Part shown: one piece after another, positions 11,368-19,397 of the stretch
Layout of the letters: the number at the start of each line of letters is the position of its first letter
Numbering within the stretch: the stretch's first letter is position 1
Assembly (NCBI GenBank): GCA_024244665.1
Contig: JAAEOI010000524.1
Location: 1-26,941, forward strand
DNA: 26,941 bases
Direction of reading: 5' to 3'
Origin: Bacteroidota bacterium
GTDB taxonomy: Bacteria > Bacteroidota > Bacteroidia > Bacteroidales > GCA-2748055
Notes under the pieces: generated by a model
What the model saw: the letters and a program-made list of their open reading frames with translations, nothing else
What the model was told of the DNA's origin: nothing
Databases searched by the model: none
Translations under genes and position numbers: made by a program

Positions 11368-12503
11368 GATTCACCGCGGCACTGGCTCTGTCTTTTGGCA
11401 TCCTCTCCGCCTGCAACCACGGGGGAGAAAATTCCGGCAGCGCTCCCGGGAAGAGCTCCTCTTTTACAGAGTATGCTTCCAGGTTTGATGTCTCCACGGA
11501 GCAGAACTATACACTTCTGCGGGTTTATGATCCCTGGCAGAACAGCAGGGGAGTTACCTATAGCTATGTGCTGGGTGCCAACAAGGAACTGGTTCCCGAT
11601 TCCCTTTCCGGTTTTCCTTTTATTCATACACCTGTAAAACGGGTGGTGGCCATGTCCACAACCCATGTGGCCATGATAGCGGGCCTCGGGGAAACCGGGA
11701 GTATCATAGGTGCTTCAGGTACGGCTTTCATTTACAACCCTGAGATCAGGGAGCGTTATGATTCAGGATTGCTCACTGATGTGGGTTATGGCCAGGGGCT
11801 CAACTATGAGATGGTGGTAACACTGGAACCCGATGTGGTCTTCCTCTACGGAGTGGAGGGAAATGTGACCACCACCGCAGGAAAACTCCGGGAGCTGGGA
11901 ATTACGGTGGTTTACTGTGCCGAGTACCTGGAGCCCTACCCACTGGGGAAGGCAGAATGGATCCGCTTCTTTGCGCGCTTTTACGGACGGGAGCTTGAAG
12001 CAGACATTCTCTTCAACAGGGTAGATTCAACCTACAATGCCCTGAAGGAGGCCGTATCAGGAGTGAAGGAGAAACCGGAAGTGATGACCGGACTTCCCTG
12101 GAAGGATACCTGGTATGTGGCAGGAGGGGAGAGTTTTGCATCAAAGCTGATCAGCGATGCGGGTGGCAGTTATATCTGGCGCGATAATCCCTCTGAAGAG
12201 GCTGTACCCTATGACCTTGAATCGGTGTTTTCAAGGGCCGTTAATGCAGATATATGGATCAATCCCGGTAATGCTGGCTCTTTAAATGAGCTGACAGCTT
12301 TTGATGAGAGGTTCGGTGAGCTTCCGGTGGTAAGACAGGGAAGCGTCTTTAACAACAATGCCAGGATGAGCGGGGGTGGAGGGAACGACTACTGGGAGTC
12401 TGGTACGGTACGCCCTGACCTTGTACTGGCGGACCTGATTTCGGTGTTTCATCCCGCTCTGCTTGCAGATCAATCCATGTTTTATTACATGAAATTGAAA
12501 TAA
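11364..12503 (+). CDS. btuF: BtuF-like ABC transporter substrate-binding lipoprotein
   Basis: This 379-residue protein carries a lipoprotein signal with lipobox LSAC and Cys17 as the lipidated residue. The mature part fits the periplasmic binding fold for corrinoids, haem or iron-siderophores (PF01497): PVKRVVAMSTTHVAMIAGLG opens the first lobe, LEPDVVFLYG closes a strand, and a long linking helix follows near GKAEWIRFFARFYGRELEAD. The second lobe has WYVAGGESFASKLISDAGG and DIWINPGNAG. In Bacteroidota such proteins deliver ligand to an inner-membrane BtuCD or FecCD transporter, and those genes follow. The ligand cannot be decided from sequence, and no cobalamin riboswitch is seen upstream. 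Its ATG overlaps the protease stop as ATGA, so the two should be co-transcribed. Confidence 0.87.
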   Translation: MRFTAALALSFGILSACNHGGENSGSAPGKSSSFTEYASRFDVSTEQNYTLLRVYDPWQNSRGVTYSYVLGANKELVPDSLSGFPFIHTPVKRVVAMSTTHVAMIAGLGETGSIIGASGTAFIYNPEIRERYDSGLLTDVGYGQGLNYEMVVTLEPDVVFLYGVEGNVTTTAGKLRELGITVVYCAEYLEPYPLGKAEWIRFFARFYGRELEADILFNRVDSTYNALKEAVSGVKEKPEVMTGLPWKDTWYVAGGESFASKLISDAGGSYIWRDNPSEEAVPYDLESVFSRAVNADIWINPGNAGSLNELTAFDERFGELPVVRQGSVFNNNARMSGGGGNDYWESGTVRPDLVLADLISVFHPALLADQSMFYYMKLK

Positions 12504-12505
12504 TC

Positions 12506-12521
12506 GTTACATTTGAGTAAC
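12506..12521 (+). promoter_or_regulatory. Possible internal promoter element within a small inverted repeat
   Basis: TACATTTG at 12508-12515 fits TAnnTTTG, and it sits inside the inverted repeat GTTAC (12506-12510) / GTAAC (12517-12521). It lies 22 bp before the 90-residue gene. It could allow transcription of the small gene and btuCD apart from the protease, but no -33 element is apparent. Confidence 0.3.
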
Positions 12522-12537
12522 ATCAATAAACAATCAC

Positions 12538-12810
12538 ATGGCAAGTATCAGGATACTGAAGAAGGATATAAACAAACTTGCTTTTAACCTCTTGCAGGAG
12601 TGTTTCTCCTACCGGCATTTCTCCGATGATCTTTCGGAAGATAAATTCGACAATGTGATTAAGAAGCTTGTTTTGCTCCGAAACGATTTGATACTCAGGG
12701 TTAACCATCCTGAATCGGATGCGGATTCCTCCTCCCTCAAGGCACACTATACCCGGGTTCAACTCGACCTGTTTAAGCTTGCAGATGTGGTAGAAGATCT
12801 AAAGAAGTAG
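12538..12810 (+). CDS. Small conserved-looking protein between btuF and btuC
   Basis: This 90-residue, mostly helical protein has no signal peptide or membrane segment, so it is probably cytosolic. It opens with SIRILKKDINKLAFNLLQEC and contains VIKKLVLLRNDLILRVNHPE. I recall similar unnamed proteins in other Bacteroidales but know no function. It starts 34 bp after the btuF-like gene, and its stop is 3 bp before the GTG of the permease gene. That position argues for a role tied to the transporter or to a shared regulatory circuit, but nothing in the sequence shows which. Confidence 0.85.
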   Translation: MASIRILKKDINKLAFNLLQECFSYRHFSDDLSEDKFDNVIKKLVLLRNDLILRVNHPESDADSSSLKAHYTRVQLDLFKLADVVEDLKK

Positions 12811-12813
12811 AGT

Positions 12814-13830
12814 GTGAAGATCCGGTCCGGAAGTCTCCTTTATATGTTCATGATATCGTTGGTGCTCCTGGCATTGATACTCCTGGATATCCGGTTGGGA
12901 TCGGTGCGGATTACATTTGCTGATATGGCCGGACAGTTGGTCGGAAGGGAGACTCTTACGGATCAGCAGCTGATCATAATCACCAGGTTTCGTCTTCCCC
13001 GCGTTGCCACGGCCCTGCTTGCTGGTGCAGCACTCCCCCTTTGCGGATTACAGATGCAGACACTTTTCAGAAATCCGCTGGCAGGTCCCTATGTGCTGGG
13101 GATCAGCTCAGGCGCAAGTTTTGGGGCAGCCCTGGTGGTACTGGGGGCTGGGGCGACCGGACTGGTGGCCACATGGAGCCTGGCCCTGGCAGCATGGATG
13201 GGTGCCGGGGTTGTGATGCTGCTTCTGCTCTTTGTCTCACAGAGGATCAGGGATGGCCTGACCATTCTGATACTTGGGATCATGTTCTCGAGCGGACTGG
13301 CTGCTGTGATCAGCATCATGCAATATTTCAGTCAGGCTGATGCCCTGAAATCATTTGTGATCTGGAGCATGGGGAGCCTGGGTCATGTTACCGGGGCCCA
13401 GTTGTGGATCATGGCCCTGGCCATTATTCCCCTGCTGGTGGTGACCCTGTTGTTCGGGAAGGTGTTGAACGGACTGATGCTGGGAGAGGATTATGCCGCT
13501 ACAATGGGGGTGAGGATCAAACGCACAAGGACCATTATTTTTGCTACCACCAGCCTGATGGCGGGAACTGTCACAGCTTTTTGCGGACCCATAGGCTTTA
13601 TTGGAATCGCCGTACCCCATGTGGCCCGGTTCATCTTCCGGCAATCCGACCACCGGGTCCTTCTGCCGGCAACTATGATCACCGGTATGGCCATACTGGT
13701 ACTCAGTGACCTGATCTCCCAGTTACCCGGATCGGATCGGGTCCTGCCCATTAATGCTGTTACCTCCCTAATCGGAATCCCGGTGGTGATCTGGCTTGTG
13801 ATTATGAACCGTAAAGCACAGCAGCTATGA
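12814..13830 (+). CDS. btuC: BtuC/FecCD-family ABC transporter permease
   Basis: This 338-residue polytopic inner-membrane protein is of the type that imports vitamin B12, haem or ferric siderophores, with about ten hydrophobic segments. Family motifs are RLPRVATALLAGAALPLCGLQMQTLFRNPLAGPYVLGISSGA split over residues ~60-105, the late GPIGFIGIAVPHVARF and the C-terminal ELPVG-like LPINAVTSLIGIPVVIWL. The start is GTG, 3 nt after the stop of the 90-residue gene. Its own stop overlaps the ATPase ATG by 4 nt (ATGA). The tight coupling to the ATPase supports one transporter complex. Confidence 0.93.
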   Translation: MKIRSGSLLYMFMISLVLLALILLDIRLGSVRITFADMAGQLVGRETLTDQQLIIITRFRLPRVATALLAGAALPLCGLQMQTLFRNPLAGPYVLGISSGASFGAALVVLGAGATGLVATWSLALAAWMGAGVVMLLLLFVSQRIRDGLTILILGIMFSSGLAAVISIMQYFSQADALKSFVIWSMGSLGHVTGAQLWIMALAIIPLLVVTLLFGKVLNGLMLGEDYAATMGVRIKRTRTIIFATTSLMAGTVTAFCGPIGFIGIAVPHVARFIFRQSDHRVLLPATMITGMAILVLSDLISQLPGSDRVLPINAVTSLIGIPVVIWLVIMNRKAQQL

Positions 13831-14807
13831 TCTCCCTTGAGAATATTTCCATCGGCTATCACCGGAATCAGCCCCTGTTGAGCCATATAAACCTCAGTGC
13901 AGGAGAGGGAGAGATGGTGGCGCTCGTTGGAAGGAATGGTACGGGAAAAAGCACACTGCTGCGGTCATTGCTGGGCCTGCTTCCCCTGCTTGGGGGTGAG
14001 TGCAGTCTCTCCGGGGTTTCCTTGGGGCAGATGGATCACAGGAGCAGGGCAAAGGCGGTCTCCTATGTGTCTTCACAGGTGGCCGGGCTGCCATCTCTGA
14101 CTGTGAGAGAACTTGTTTCGCTGGGAAGGATGCCCCACACCGGCTGGATTGGAAGGCTACGTAAAGAGGATCTTGAATTGGTGGAGCATACCATCCGGGA
14201 GGTGGGAATGGAGCGATACATGGAGCGGAGTCTGGATCAGCTCAGCGACGGGGAGAGGCAGCGGGTGATGATTGCCCGGGCTCTGGTTCAGGATACCCCA
14301 CACGTAGTATTGGACGAACCGGCTGCCTACCTGGATATACCTAATAAGTATGAGCTGGTACGTTTGCTCTCCCTCTTCAGGGACCGTGGTAAAACCATTA
14401 TCTACTCCACGCATGACCTGGAGACTGCACTCATGTGCGCCGATAAATTCTGGGTGATCAGGGCTGATTCGATCCATGAGGGTTCGCCTGAGGACCTGGG
14501 CCTGTCCGGGCTTTTCGACCAGCTTTTTGACAGTTCGGGCATCGCGTTTGATATGAAGTCGGGAAGGTTTGTCTACTCCCGGACAGAGAGGGGGAGGGTG
14601 GCACTTTCAGGCGGACCTGAAGAGGTGGTGGCCTGGACCAGGCATGCCCTGGAAAGGATCGGGTTTGCAGTGGGGCAGGGCGAACAGCCTTTGAGCATAG
14701 AAGTACTGGATGGCGAAAAGGCAGAGTGGAAAATTAAGGGACCGGGAAGTGAAACAATCCTTGGTTCACTATATAAGCTGGCCCGGTTCTTGACACAGGA
14801 CATATAA
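13827..14807 (+). CDS. btuD: BtuD/FecE-like ABC transporter ATPase with C-terminal extension
   Basis: This 326-residue cytosolic ATPase should pair with the BtuC-like permease. Motifs are Walker A GRNGTGKST (35-43), Q-loop Gln84, signature LSDGE (139-143), Walker B VVLDE (160-164) with catalytic Glu164, and switch His196. The ABC domain ends near residue 235-250. About 70 further residues (from ~256, GGPEEVVAWTRHALERIGF and DGEKAEWKIKG) form an extra alpha/beta segment not found in E. coli BtuD. This could be a small regulatory domain. The gene overlaps the permease by 4 nt and is followed 36 bp later by a small membrane protein gene. Confidence 0.92.
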   Translation: MISLENISIGYHRNQPLLSHINLSAGEGEMVALVGRNGTGKSTLLRSLLGLLPLLGGECSLSGVSLGQMDHRSRAKAVSYVSSQVAGLPSLTVRELVSLGRMPHTGWIGRLRKEDLELVEHTIREVGMERYMERSLDQLSDGERQRVMIARALVQDTPHVVLDEPAAYLDIPNKYELVRLLSLFRDRGKTIIYSTHDLETALMCADKFWVIRADSIHEGSPEDLGLSGLFDQLFDSSGIAFDMKSGRFVYSRTERGRVALSGGPEEVVAWTRHALERIGFAVGQGEQPLSIEVLDGEKAEWKIKGPGSETILGSLYKLARFLTQDI

Positions 14808-14843
14808 TTCATTACTTTGAACCTAATTTTAAACTGAGAATCC

Positions 14844-15065
14844 ATGAAGGTAAAAAAGATAATTGCCTATTCCCTTTCTGCTCTTGTTTTGCTTTTTTCA
14901 TTGGTCGCAATCCTGGGAATCTGGGATATTGTGGATATTGAAGACCTGCTGGCACGGATGTTCAAGTCCCTGATGGTCATACTGGCCGCTGCGGCTGTGG
15001 TGGTTTTGATCTTCTCCATCCTGGACCGTCCTGAGCGGGAAAGTCAAAAGGAGCAAAAGGATTAG
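14844..15065 (+). CDS. Small membrane protein with two transmembrane helices
   Basis: This 73-residue protein has a basic start (MKVKK), a first hydrophobic helix at about 6-28 (IAYSLSALVLLFSLVAILG), a short charged loop (DIVDIEDLLARMF), a second helix at about 41-60 and a charged tail rich in Glu and Lys. I do not recognise a family. It follows btuD by 36 bp on the same strand and may be the last gene of that unit, although TTACTTTG at 14812-14819 is a near match to a -7 box. Its stop codon overlaps the convergent glycosyltransferase stop by 4 nt. Confidence 0.7.
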   Translation: MKVKKIIAYSLSALVLLFSLVAILGIWDIVDIEDLLARMFKSLMVILAAAAVVVLIFSILDRPERESQKEQKD

Positions 15066-16177
15066 TCCAGCAGTCTAAGGATTCTTTCGGCACCGGCCCG
15101 GTTGGAGTAGTCCTGAAGCGCATTCTCCCGCTCCCGGATCTGTTGCAGGGTAAAAGGAAGATTCATCAACTCATCCAGCTGCCCAATCATATCCTGGGGT
15201 TCATCAGCCAGTCGGCACAGTGGTTCCAGACCGGTTCCTTCGATCATTTCGGTGTTGACCAGGCAGTGCCTTCCTCCAAATAGTGCATGCAGGAGTTTTA
15301 GCTTAATTCCGGTTGACTGTGCCGTGTAGAGCAGGTTGACCTGGGCGCCTGAGATGAGCAAGTCCAACTCCTTGTCTCCTGGATTGGCGATTAGCTCAAT
15401 GTGTGGCCAGGCCTCGAGTTTGCGGATAAACGACCTGGAGGGATTCTTTCCTGCCACCACTACCCTGTGGGATATCTTTGACAGCACATTGCCGGCAATG
15501 CGGAGGAAAACATCAGAGTTTTCAGCTACACTCAGGTTTCCGTGGAAAAGGATATAGTCCCCCATACCCTCTGTGATGCTTATTTCATCAAATCTGTGAA
15601 AAGCAGGAACCAGGGTTGAATGGCCGTATCGCTCCTGGAAATATGCAGTTTCCGGCATGGAGATCCCAAGAATATGGTCTGCCATGCCCAGTATCTTCTC
15701 ATAACGTCTGAGCTTCTTTGATTCGGTGAAGAGAAAAAACTTATCGTACAGTCTGTTTTCACTCCTGGAGAGGGCCCTGTAATATTCGTGCTCAATATTA
15801 TGTGCCCGTACCAGGCACTTTTTGCCCGCCGCAGAGTACTCCTTCAGGCGTGCGGTAGAGTGCAGACCTTCAAAAAGGACCGGAAAACGATCCCCCAGGA
15901 TCAATTCTGGCATGGTCTTTGCATCTCTTGTACATACAATGTAAGGATCTCTTTTGAGAGCAAAGAAAAAACCGGAGTCTCTTTCATAATAATGAACTTC
16001 GGCACAGAGATCCTCTAGTTCTTTGGATGATTGACGGCCATATGTGTAACAATGAAGGATGGTAAGAATGCCCACCTGTTGGAGGGACCTCAACTTATAG
16101 TATATATCAATGACACCTCCGTAGTCTGCCGGGTAAGGGACATTAAAGGCGATAAGATGAAGATATTTTTCCGGCAT
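15062..16177 (-). CDS. GT-B fold glycosyltransferase (family 4-like)
   Basis: This 371-residue protein has no signal peptide. The N-terminal lobe opens with LIAFNVPYPADYGGVIDIYY, the loop expected of GT4 enzymes, and later has LVRAHNIEHEYYRAL. The C-terminal lobe has DYILFHGNLSVAENSD, VVVAGKNPS and STGIKLKLLHALFGGRHCLV, where the sugar-nucleotide site normally lies. The classical EX7E motif is not obvious; TGIKLKLLHAL and the following Gly-Gly replace it, as in some Bacteroidota homologues. The donor and acceptor are unknown; surface glycan or protein glycosylation are possible. It stands alone between two plus-strand units and shares a 250-bp AT-rich upstream region with the divergent argS. 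Confidence 0.82.
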   Translation of the reverse strand: MPEKYLHLIAFNVPYPADYGGVIDIYYKLRSLQQVGILTILHCYTYGRQSSKELEDLCAEVHYYERDSGFFFALKRDPYIVCTRDAKTMPELILGDRFPVLFEGLHSTARLKEYSAAGKKCLVRAHNIEHEYYRALSRSENRLYDKFFLFTESKKLRRYEKILGMADHILGISMPETAYFQERYGHSTLVPAFHRFDEISITEGMGDYILFHGNLSVAENSDVFLRIAGNVLSKISHRVVVAGKNPSRSFIRKLEAWPHIELIANPGDKELDLLISGAQVNLLYTAQSTGIKLKLLHALFGGRHCLVNTEMIEGTGLEPLCRLADEPQDMIGQLDELMNLPFTLQQIRERENALQDYSNRAGAERILRLLD

Positions 16178-16266
16178 AATAAACTTTAGGTGGAATAAGC
16201 TGCTGTCTGAATGTTAAAGATAAGGCAAAAAATATTAACAAATTTTAAGTATTTTTTCAAGATTTT

Positions 16267-16294
16267 GTTGCAACTTTTTATCGATTTGAACGTT
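16267..16294 (+). promoter_or_regulatory. Candidate ECF-sigma-type promoter for a small RNA
   Basis: GTTGCAAC at 16267-16274 and CGTT at 16291-16294 are exactly 16 bp apart. An AAC core, 16 bp and CGT is the layout of group IV (ECF) sigma promoters such as sigma-W of Bacillus. Transcription would begin at about 16300-16302, just where a 9-bp stem begins. Bacteroidota ECF consensus sequences are not well enough known to me for more than a tentative call. Confidence 0.4.
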
Positions 16295-16300
16295 AAATAT

Positions 16301-16430
16301 AATGTAGAAAGTTTATTGATTATCAGTTAGATAATTTCGTTCTTTGATTCTACATTTCTTTTCATAGATTTAGTTTTAGGGTTAGTTTAGTTTTAAGGTC
16401 CCTCTGCGCTTGCAGGGGGATCTTTTTTTT
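16301..16430 (+). ncRNA. Candidate structured small RNA upstream of argS
   Basis: Between the divergent glycosyltransferase and argS lies a gene-free, AT-rich stretch (16178-16455). Within it AATGTAGAA (16301-16309) pairs perfectly with TTCTACATT (16348-16356). That stem encloses a small hairpin, ATTATC (16319-16324) with GATAAT (16330-16335) and a 5-nt loop. A T-rich single strand follows with a 12/13-bp direct repeat (16369-16380 and 16386-16398), and then an intrinsic terminator ends the RNA at about 16430. No reading frame longer than a few codons is present. It could be a trans-acting sRNA or an argS leader with an attenuator; no arginine-rich leader peptide is seen. Confidence 0.5.
16399..16430 (+). 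terminator. Intrinsic terminator upstream of argS
   Basis: TCCCTCTGC (16399-16407) pairs with GCAGGGGGA (16412-16420) over 9 bp with one G-T wobble and a 4-nt loop. TC and a run of eight T follow, to 16430. No plus-strand gene precedes it for more than 1.3 kb except the small membrane protein gene that ends at 15065, so it implies a short transcript starting in this region. Confidence 0.8.
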
Positions 16431-16437
16431 ATCTTTG
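16430..16437 (+). promoter_or_regulatory. Candidate -7 element (TATCTTTG) for argS, overlapping the terminator T-run
   Basis: TATCTTTG is a perfect TAnnTTTG and ends 18 bp before the argS ATG at 16456. A TTG at 16410-16412 in the terminator loop is 17 bp upstream and may act as a weak -33. The terminator T-run and the promoter share base 16430. Confidence 0.5.
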
Positions 16438-16455
16438 TGCGTCAGTTATTACCAT

Positions 16456-18237
16456 ATGCAGCGAATAGAACAAATTATCAGGGCACTGGCTATAGACGCC
16501 ATAAAGGCCTCATGGGACACAACAGTGCCCGAAGAGACCGTACAGATCCAGAAAACGAGGAAGGAATTTGAGGGCGATTTTACTCTTGTTGTATTTCCCC
16601 TTCTCAAACTCTCAAAAAGGTCGCCCGAAGAGACAGCCAATACCATCGGAGCCTATATTGAGGGAGACTCAGAAATGATTTCAGGCTTTAATGTGATCAA
16701 GGGTTTCCTGAACCTGGTTGTTTCACATGTTTACTGGAGAGAGATCCTCCAGAGTAAACTGAGTGATCCGGCTTACGGAACCACTCCGGTGACCGCTTCC
16801 TCACCAAAGGTGATGATAGAGTATTCATCCCCCAACACCAACAAGCCCCTCCATCTGGGGCATATACGCAATATTCTGCTTGGACACTCTATGGCAAAGA
16901 TCCTGCATGCAAGTGGAAACAGGGTCAGCCAGGTGAACCTGGTGAACGACCGTGGAATCCATATTTGTAAATCAATGCTTGCCTGGAAGAAAGAGGGAGC
17001 CGGGGAGACCCCTGACTCCAGCGGGATGAAGGGCGACCACCTTGTGGGTAAATATTATGTGCTTTACGACCAGGTCTACAAAGGGCAGGTTGAAGAGCTG
17101 CTAAAGGATGGCAAGGGGAGAAAGGAGGCCGAGGCTGAGGCTCCGGTGCTCATGGAGGCCAGGGAAATGCTCCGCAAATGGGAGGCTGATGATCCTGAGG
17201 TACACGCCCTTTGGGAGATGATGAACGGATGGGTATACAATGGTTTCGATCTGACCTATAAAAGGCTTGGTATCGGTTTTGACAGGACCTACCACGAATC
17301 TGAAACTTACAAGCTGGGAAAATCGATTATACTGAAAGGACTACAGGACGGGGTTCTCTACTCCCGTGAAGATGGCTCGGTCTGGGCCAATCTTGAGGAG
17401 GAAGGGCTCGATCACAAGTTACTGCTGCGTTCCGACGGAACATCTGTATACATGACACAGGATGTTGGAACCGCACGGCAGCGATTCAGCGAGTTTGAAT
17501 TCGATTCACATATATACGTGGTTGGAAATGAGCAGAACTATCATTTCCAGGTCTTGTCGCTGGTGTTAAAAAAACTTGGATATGAGTGGGCAGACCGCCT
17601 GTACCATCTCTCCTATGGTATGGTTGAACTCCCCGAGGGAAAGATGAAATCACGGGAGGGAACGGTGGTGGATGCCGATGATCTCATGGATGAGATGGAG
17701 GCCACTGCCCGTCAGATGTCGGAGGAGCTCGGGAAACTGGAGGAGTACGATGAGGAGGAGAAAAACAGGATCTACAGGCAGGTAGGCATGGGTGCCCTTA
17801 AATATTTCATACTGAAAGTGGATGCCCGGAAGAACATGACCTTCGATCCCCGTGAATCGGTCGATTTCAACGGGAATACGGGACCATTCATTCAGTACAC
17901 CTATGCCCGGATCAGGAGTGTGATCAGGAAAGGGGCAGATGTTCAAAAGAGTGCAGGAAACACTCCATTGCTGGAGAAGGAGGTGTCGCTGATCAGGATG
18001 ATGTATGACTACCCGGAGATCATTCGTGAAGCATCGGACACCCACAATCCCTCCCTCGTGGCCAACTTCCTGTATGAACTGGCCAAGGAGTTTAACCAGT
18101 TTTATCACGACCACAGCATCCTGAGTGCTGAAAAAGAGGAGCTTGTGAAGCTACGCCTTCTCCTGGTGGAGGTGATTGGCAGGTTGATTGAATCAGGTAT
18201 GGAGCTGCTGGGTATCGAAGTGCCGGAACGTATGTAA
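16456..18237 (+). CDS. argS: Arginine--tRNA ligase
   Basis: This 594-residue class I synthetase would charge tRNA-Arg with arginine. The HIGH motif is HLGH at 133-136 within SSPNTNKPLHLGHIRN. The KMSKS loop is degenerate as KMKSREGTVVDADDL, as in many ArgRS. TQDVGTARQRF and VVGNEQNYHFQVL mark the catalytic core, and NGNTGPFIQYTYARI opens the C-terminal anticodon-binding helical bundle. An upstream TTG at 16435 is in frame, but it would overlap the -7 element, and the ATG at 16456 gives the usual N-terminal additional domain (MQRIEQIIRALAIDAI). The TPR gene begins 11 bp after its stop. Confidence 0.97.
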   Translation: MQRIEQIIRALAIDAIKASWDTTVPEETVQIQKTRKEFEGDFTLVVFPLLKLSKRSPEETANTIGAYIEGDSEMISGFNVIKGFLNLVVSHVYWREILQSKLSDPAYGTTPVTASSPKVMIEYSSPNTNKPLHLGHIRNILLGHSMAKILHASGNRVSQVNLVNDRGIHICKSMLAWKKEGAGETPDSSGMKGDHLVGKYYVLYDQVYKGQVEELLKDGKGRKEAEAEAPVLMEAREMLRKWEADDPEVHALWEMMNGWVYNGFDLTYKRLGIGFDRTYHESETYKLGKSIILKGLQDGVLYSREDGSVWANLEEEGLDHKLLLRSDGTSVYMTQDVGTARQRFSEFEFDSHIYVVGNEQNYHFQVLSLVLKKLGYEWADRLYHLSYGMVELPEGKMKSREGTVVDADDLMDEMEATARQMSEELGKLEEYDEEEKNRIYRQVGMGALKYFILKVDARKNMTFDPRESVDFNGNTGPFIQYTYARIRSVIRKGADVQKSAGNTPLLEKEVSLIRMMYDYPEIIREASDTHNPSLVANFLYELAKEFNQFYHDHSILSAEKEELVKLRLLLVEVIGRLIESGMELLGIEVPERM

Positions 18238-18248
18238 AGCAACTGCAG

Positions 18249-19397
18249 ATGAAGAGAGTTTTAGTATTACTGTTGCTTGTCCTGACAAGCCTGGGTATCT
18301 CCGCTCAAAAGACCAGGGTTCTTTCGGTGATTCAAATGATCGACCAGGGAAAATATGCAGAGGCCAAGGAGGCCATTGAACTGGCAGTCTGGAACGATAA
18401 AACATCCTCCTGGGCCAGGACCTATTTTGTGAGGGGTTTGCTCTGTCAGACCGCCTATGAGGATGGTTTTACTAAGAAGGATACCAAGAAAACCGAACTT
18501 TATGCCGATCAGCTCTATCTGGCCTACAGCTCCTATGAACGCGCACTGGAAATGGATGCCCGCAAGCGGCATCACTCCTCCATATCGTTGCAATATATTC
18601 ACCTCTCCAACGATTTTAGAAAACTGGGGCAGCGTCAATTCAACAATCAGGAGTATGATCAGGCCCTCCGTGCCTTTGAATATGCATTGCTGGTGAATAA
18701 GAGCCCCCTGATCCATGCAAAAGTTGACACCAACCTGATTTATAATACTGCAATGGCAGCATATGAGAGTAAGAACTGGGGAAAGGCTATTGGCTATCTG
18801 ACTGGTCTGCATGAGCTTGGACAAGCCCCTTCCACCTCTTTGCTGCTCTACCAGGCTTTTATTGAGACGGGCGATTCTGCCAGGGCAGAAGAAGTGCTTT
18901 TTGAGGCTGCTGAGATCTACAATTACGAAAATCAGGTGGTGGTACACCTGATTAACCTCTTTGCCCGGACCGGGAGAAACGATCAGGCGCTTGGAGTCCT
19001 TGATATGGCCATAAAGAACCAGCCAGGCAACCATAAGTTTTTATGGGGACAGGGTTTGATCTACCGGAGCATGGGTGAGCTTGATAAGGCCATTGAAAGC
19101 TTCAAAGCTGCTCTTAGAGTGGCACCCGATGAACCTAAAATTTCCTATCACATAGGGCTGATCTACTTTAATCAGGGGATTGACCTGACCGAGCAGTCCC
19201 TCAAAATTGCCAATAGCAACAAATACCTGGAGATAAAGGAGCTCGCCCGGGAGCGCTTCAAGGAGGCAGTGACCTGGCTGGAAGAATCATTTGAAATGGA
19301 TCCCTATAACGAGCAGATCATCTCAAAGCTTTACCAGCTCTACTACCAGCTTCAAATGAAGGAGAAGGAAGAGTCAATGAGACTGCTGATGGAGTAA
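18249..19397 (+). CDS. Periplasmic tetratricopeptide-repeat protein
   Basis: This 382-residue protein has a signal peptide (MKRVLVLLLLVLTSLGISAQ) with cleavage after Ala-Gln, so it is probably periplasmic. About six TPR-like helix pairs follow, for example GQRQFNNQEYDQALRAFEYA, LFARTGRNDQALGVLDMAI, YRSMGELDKAIESFKAALRV and FNQGIDLTEQSLKIA. It has no catalytic motif and is likely a scaffold for protein contacts in the envelope. It lies 11 bp behind argS and is probably transcribed with it. Its TAA abuts the convergent DUF3078 stop with no base between. Confidence 0.85.
   Translation: MKRVLVLLLLVLTSLGISAQKTRVLSVIQMIDQGKYAEAKEAIELAVWNDKTSSWARTYFVRGLLCQTAYEDGFTKKDTKKTELYADQLYLAYSSYERALEMDARKRHHSSISLQYIHLSNDFRKLGQRQFNNQEYDQALRAFEYALLVNKSPLIHAKVDTNLIYNTAMAAYESKNWGKAIGYLTGLHELGQAPSTSLLLYQAFIETGDSARAEEVLFEAAEIYNYENQVVVHLINLFARTGRNDQALGVLDMAIKNQPGNHKFLWGQGLIYRSMGELDKAIESFKAALRVAPDEPKISYHIGLIYFNQGIDLTEQSLKIANSNKYLEIKELARERFKEAVTWLEESFEMDPYNEQIISKLYQLYYQLQMKEKEESMRLLME

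Noticed and set aside
16301..16430. A T-box or an arginine leader peptide controlling argS
   Set aside because: No T-box core is visible, and the first ATG (16302-16304) is followed at once by TAG; no Arg-codon run exists.
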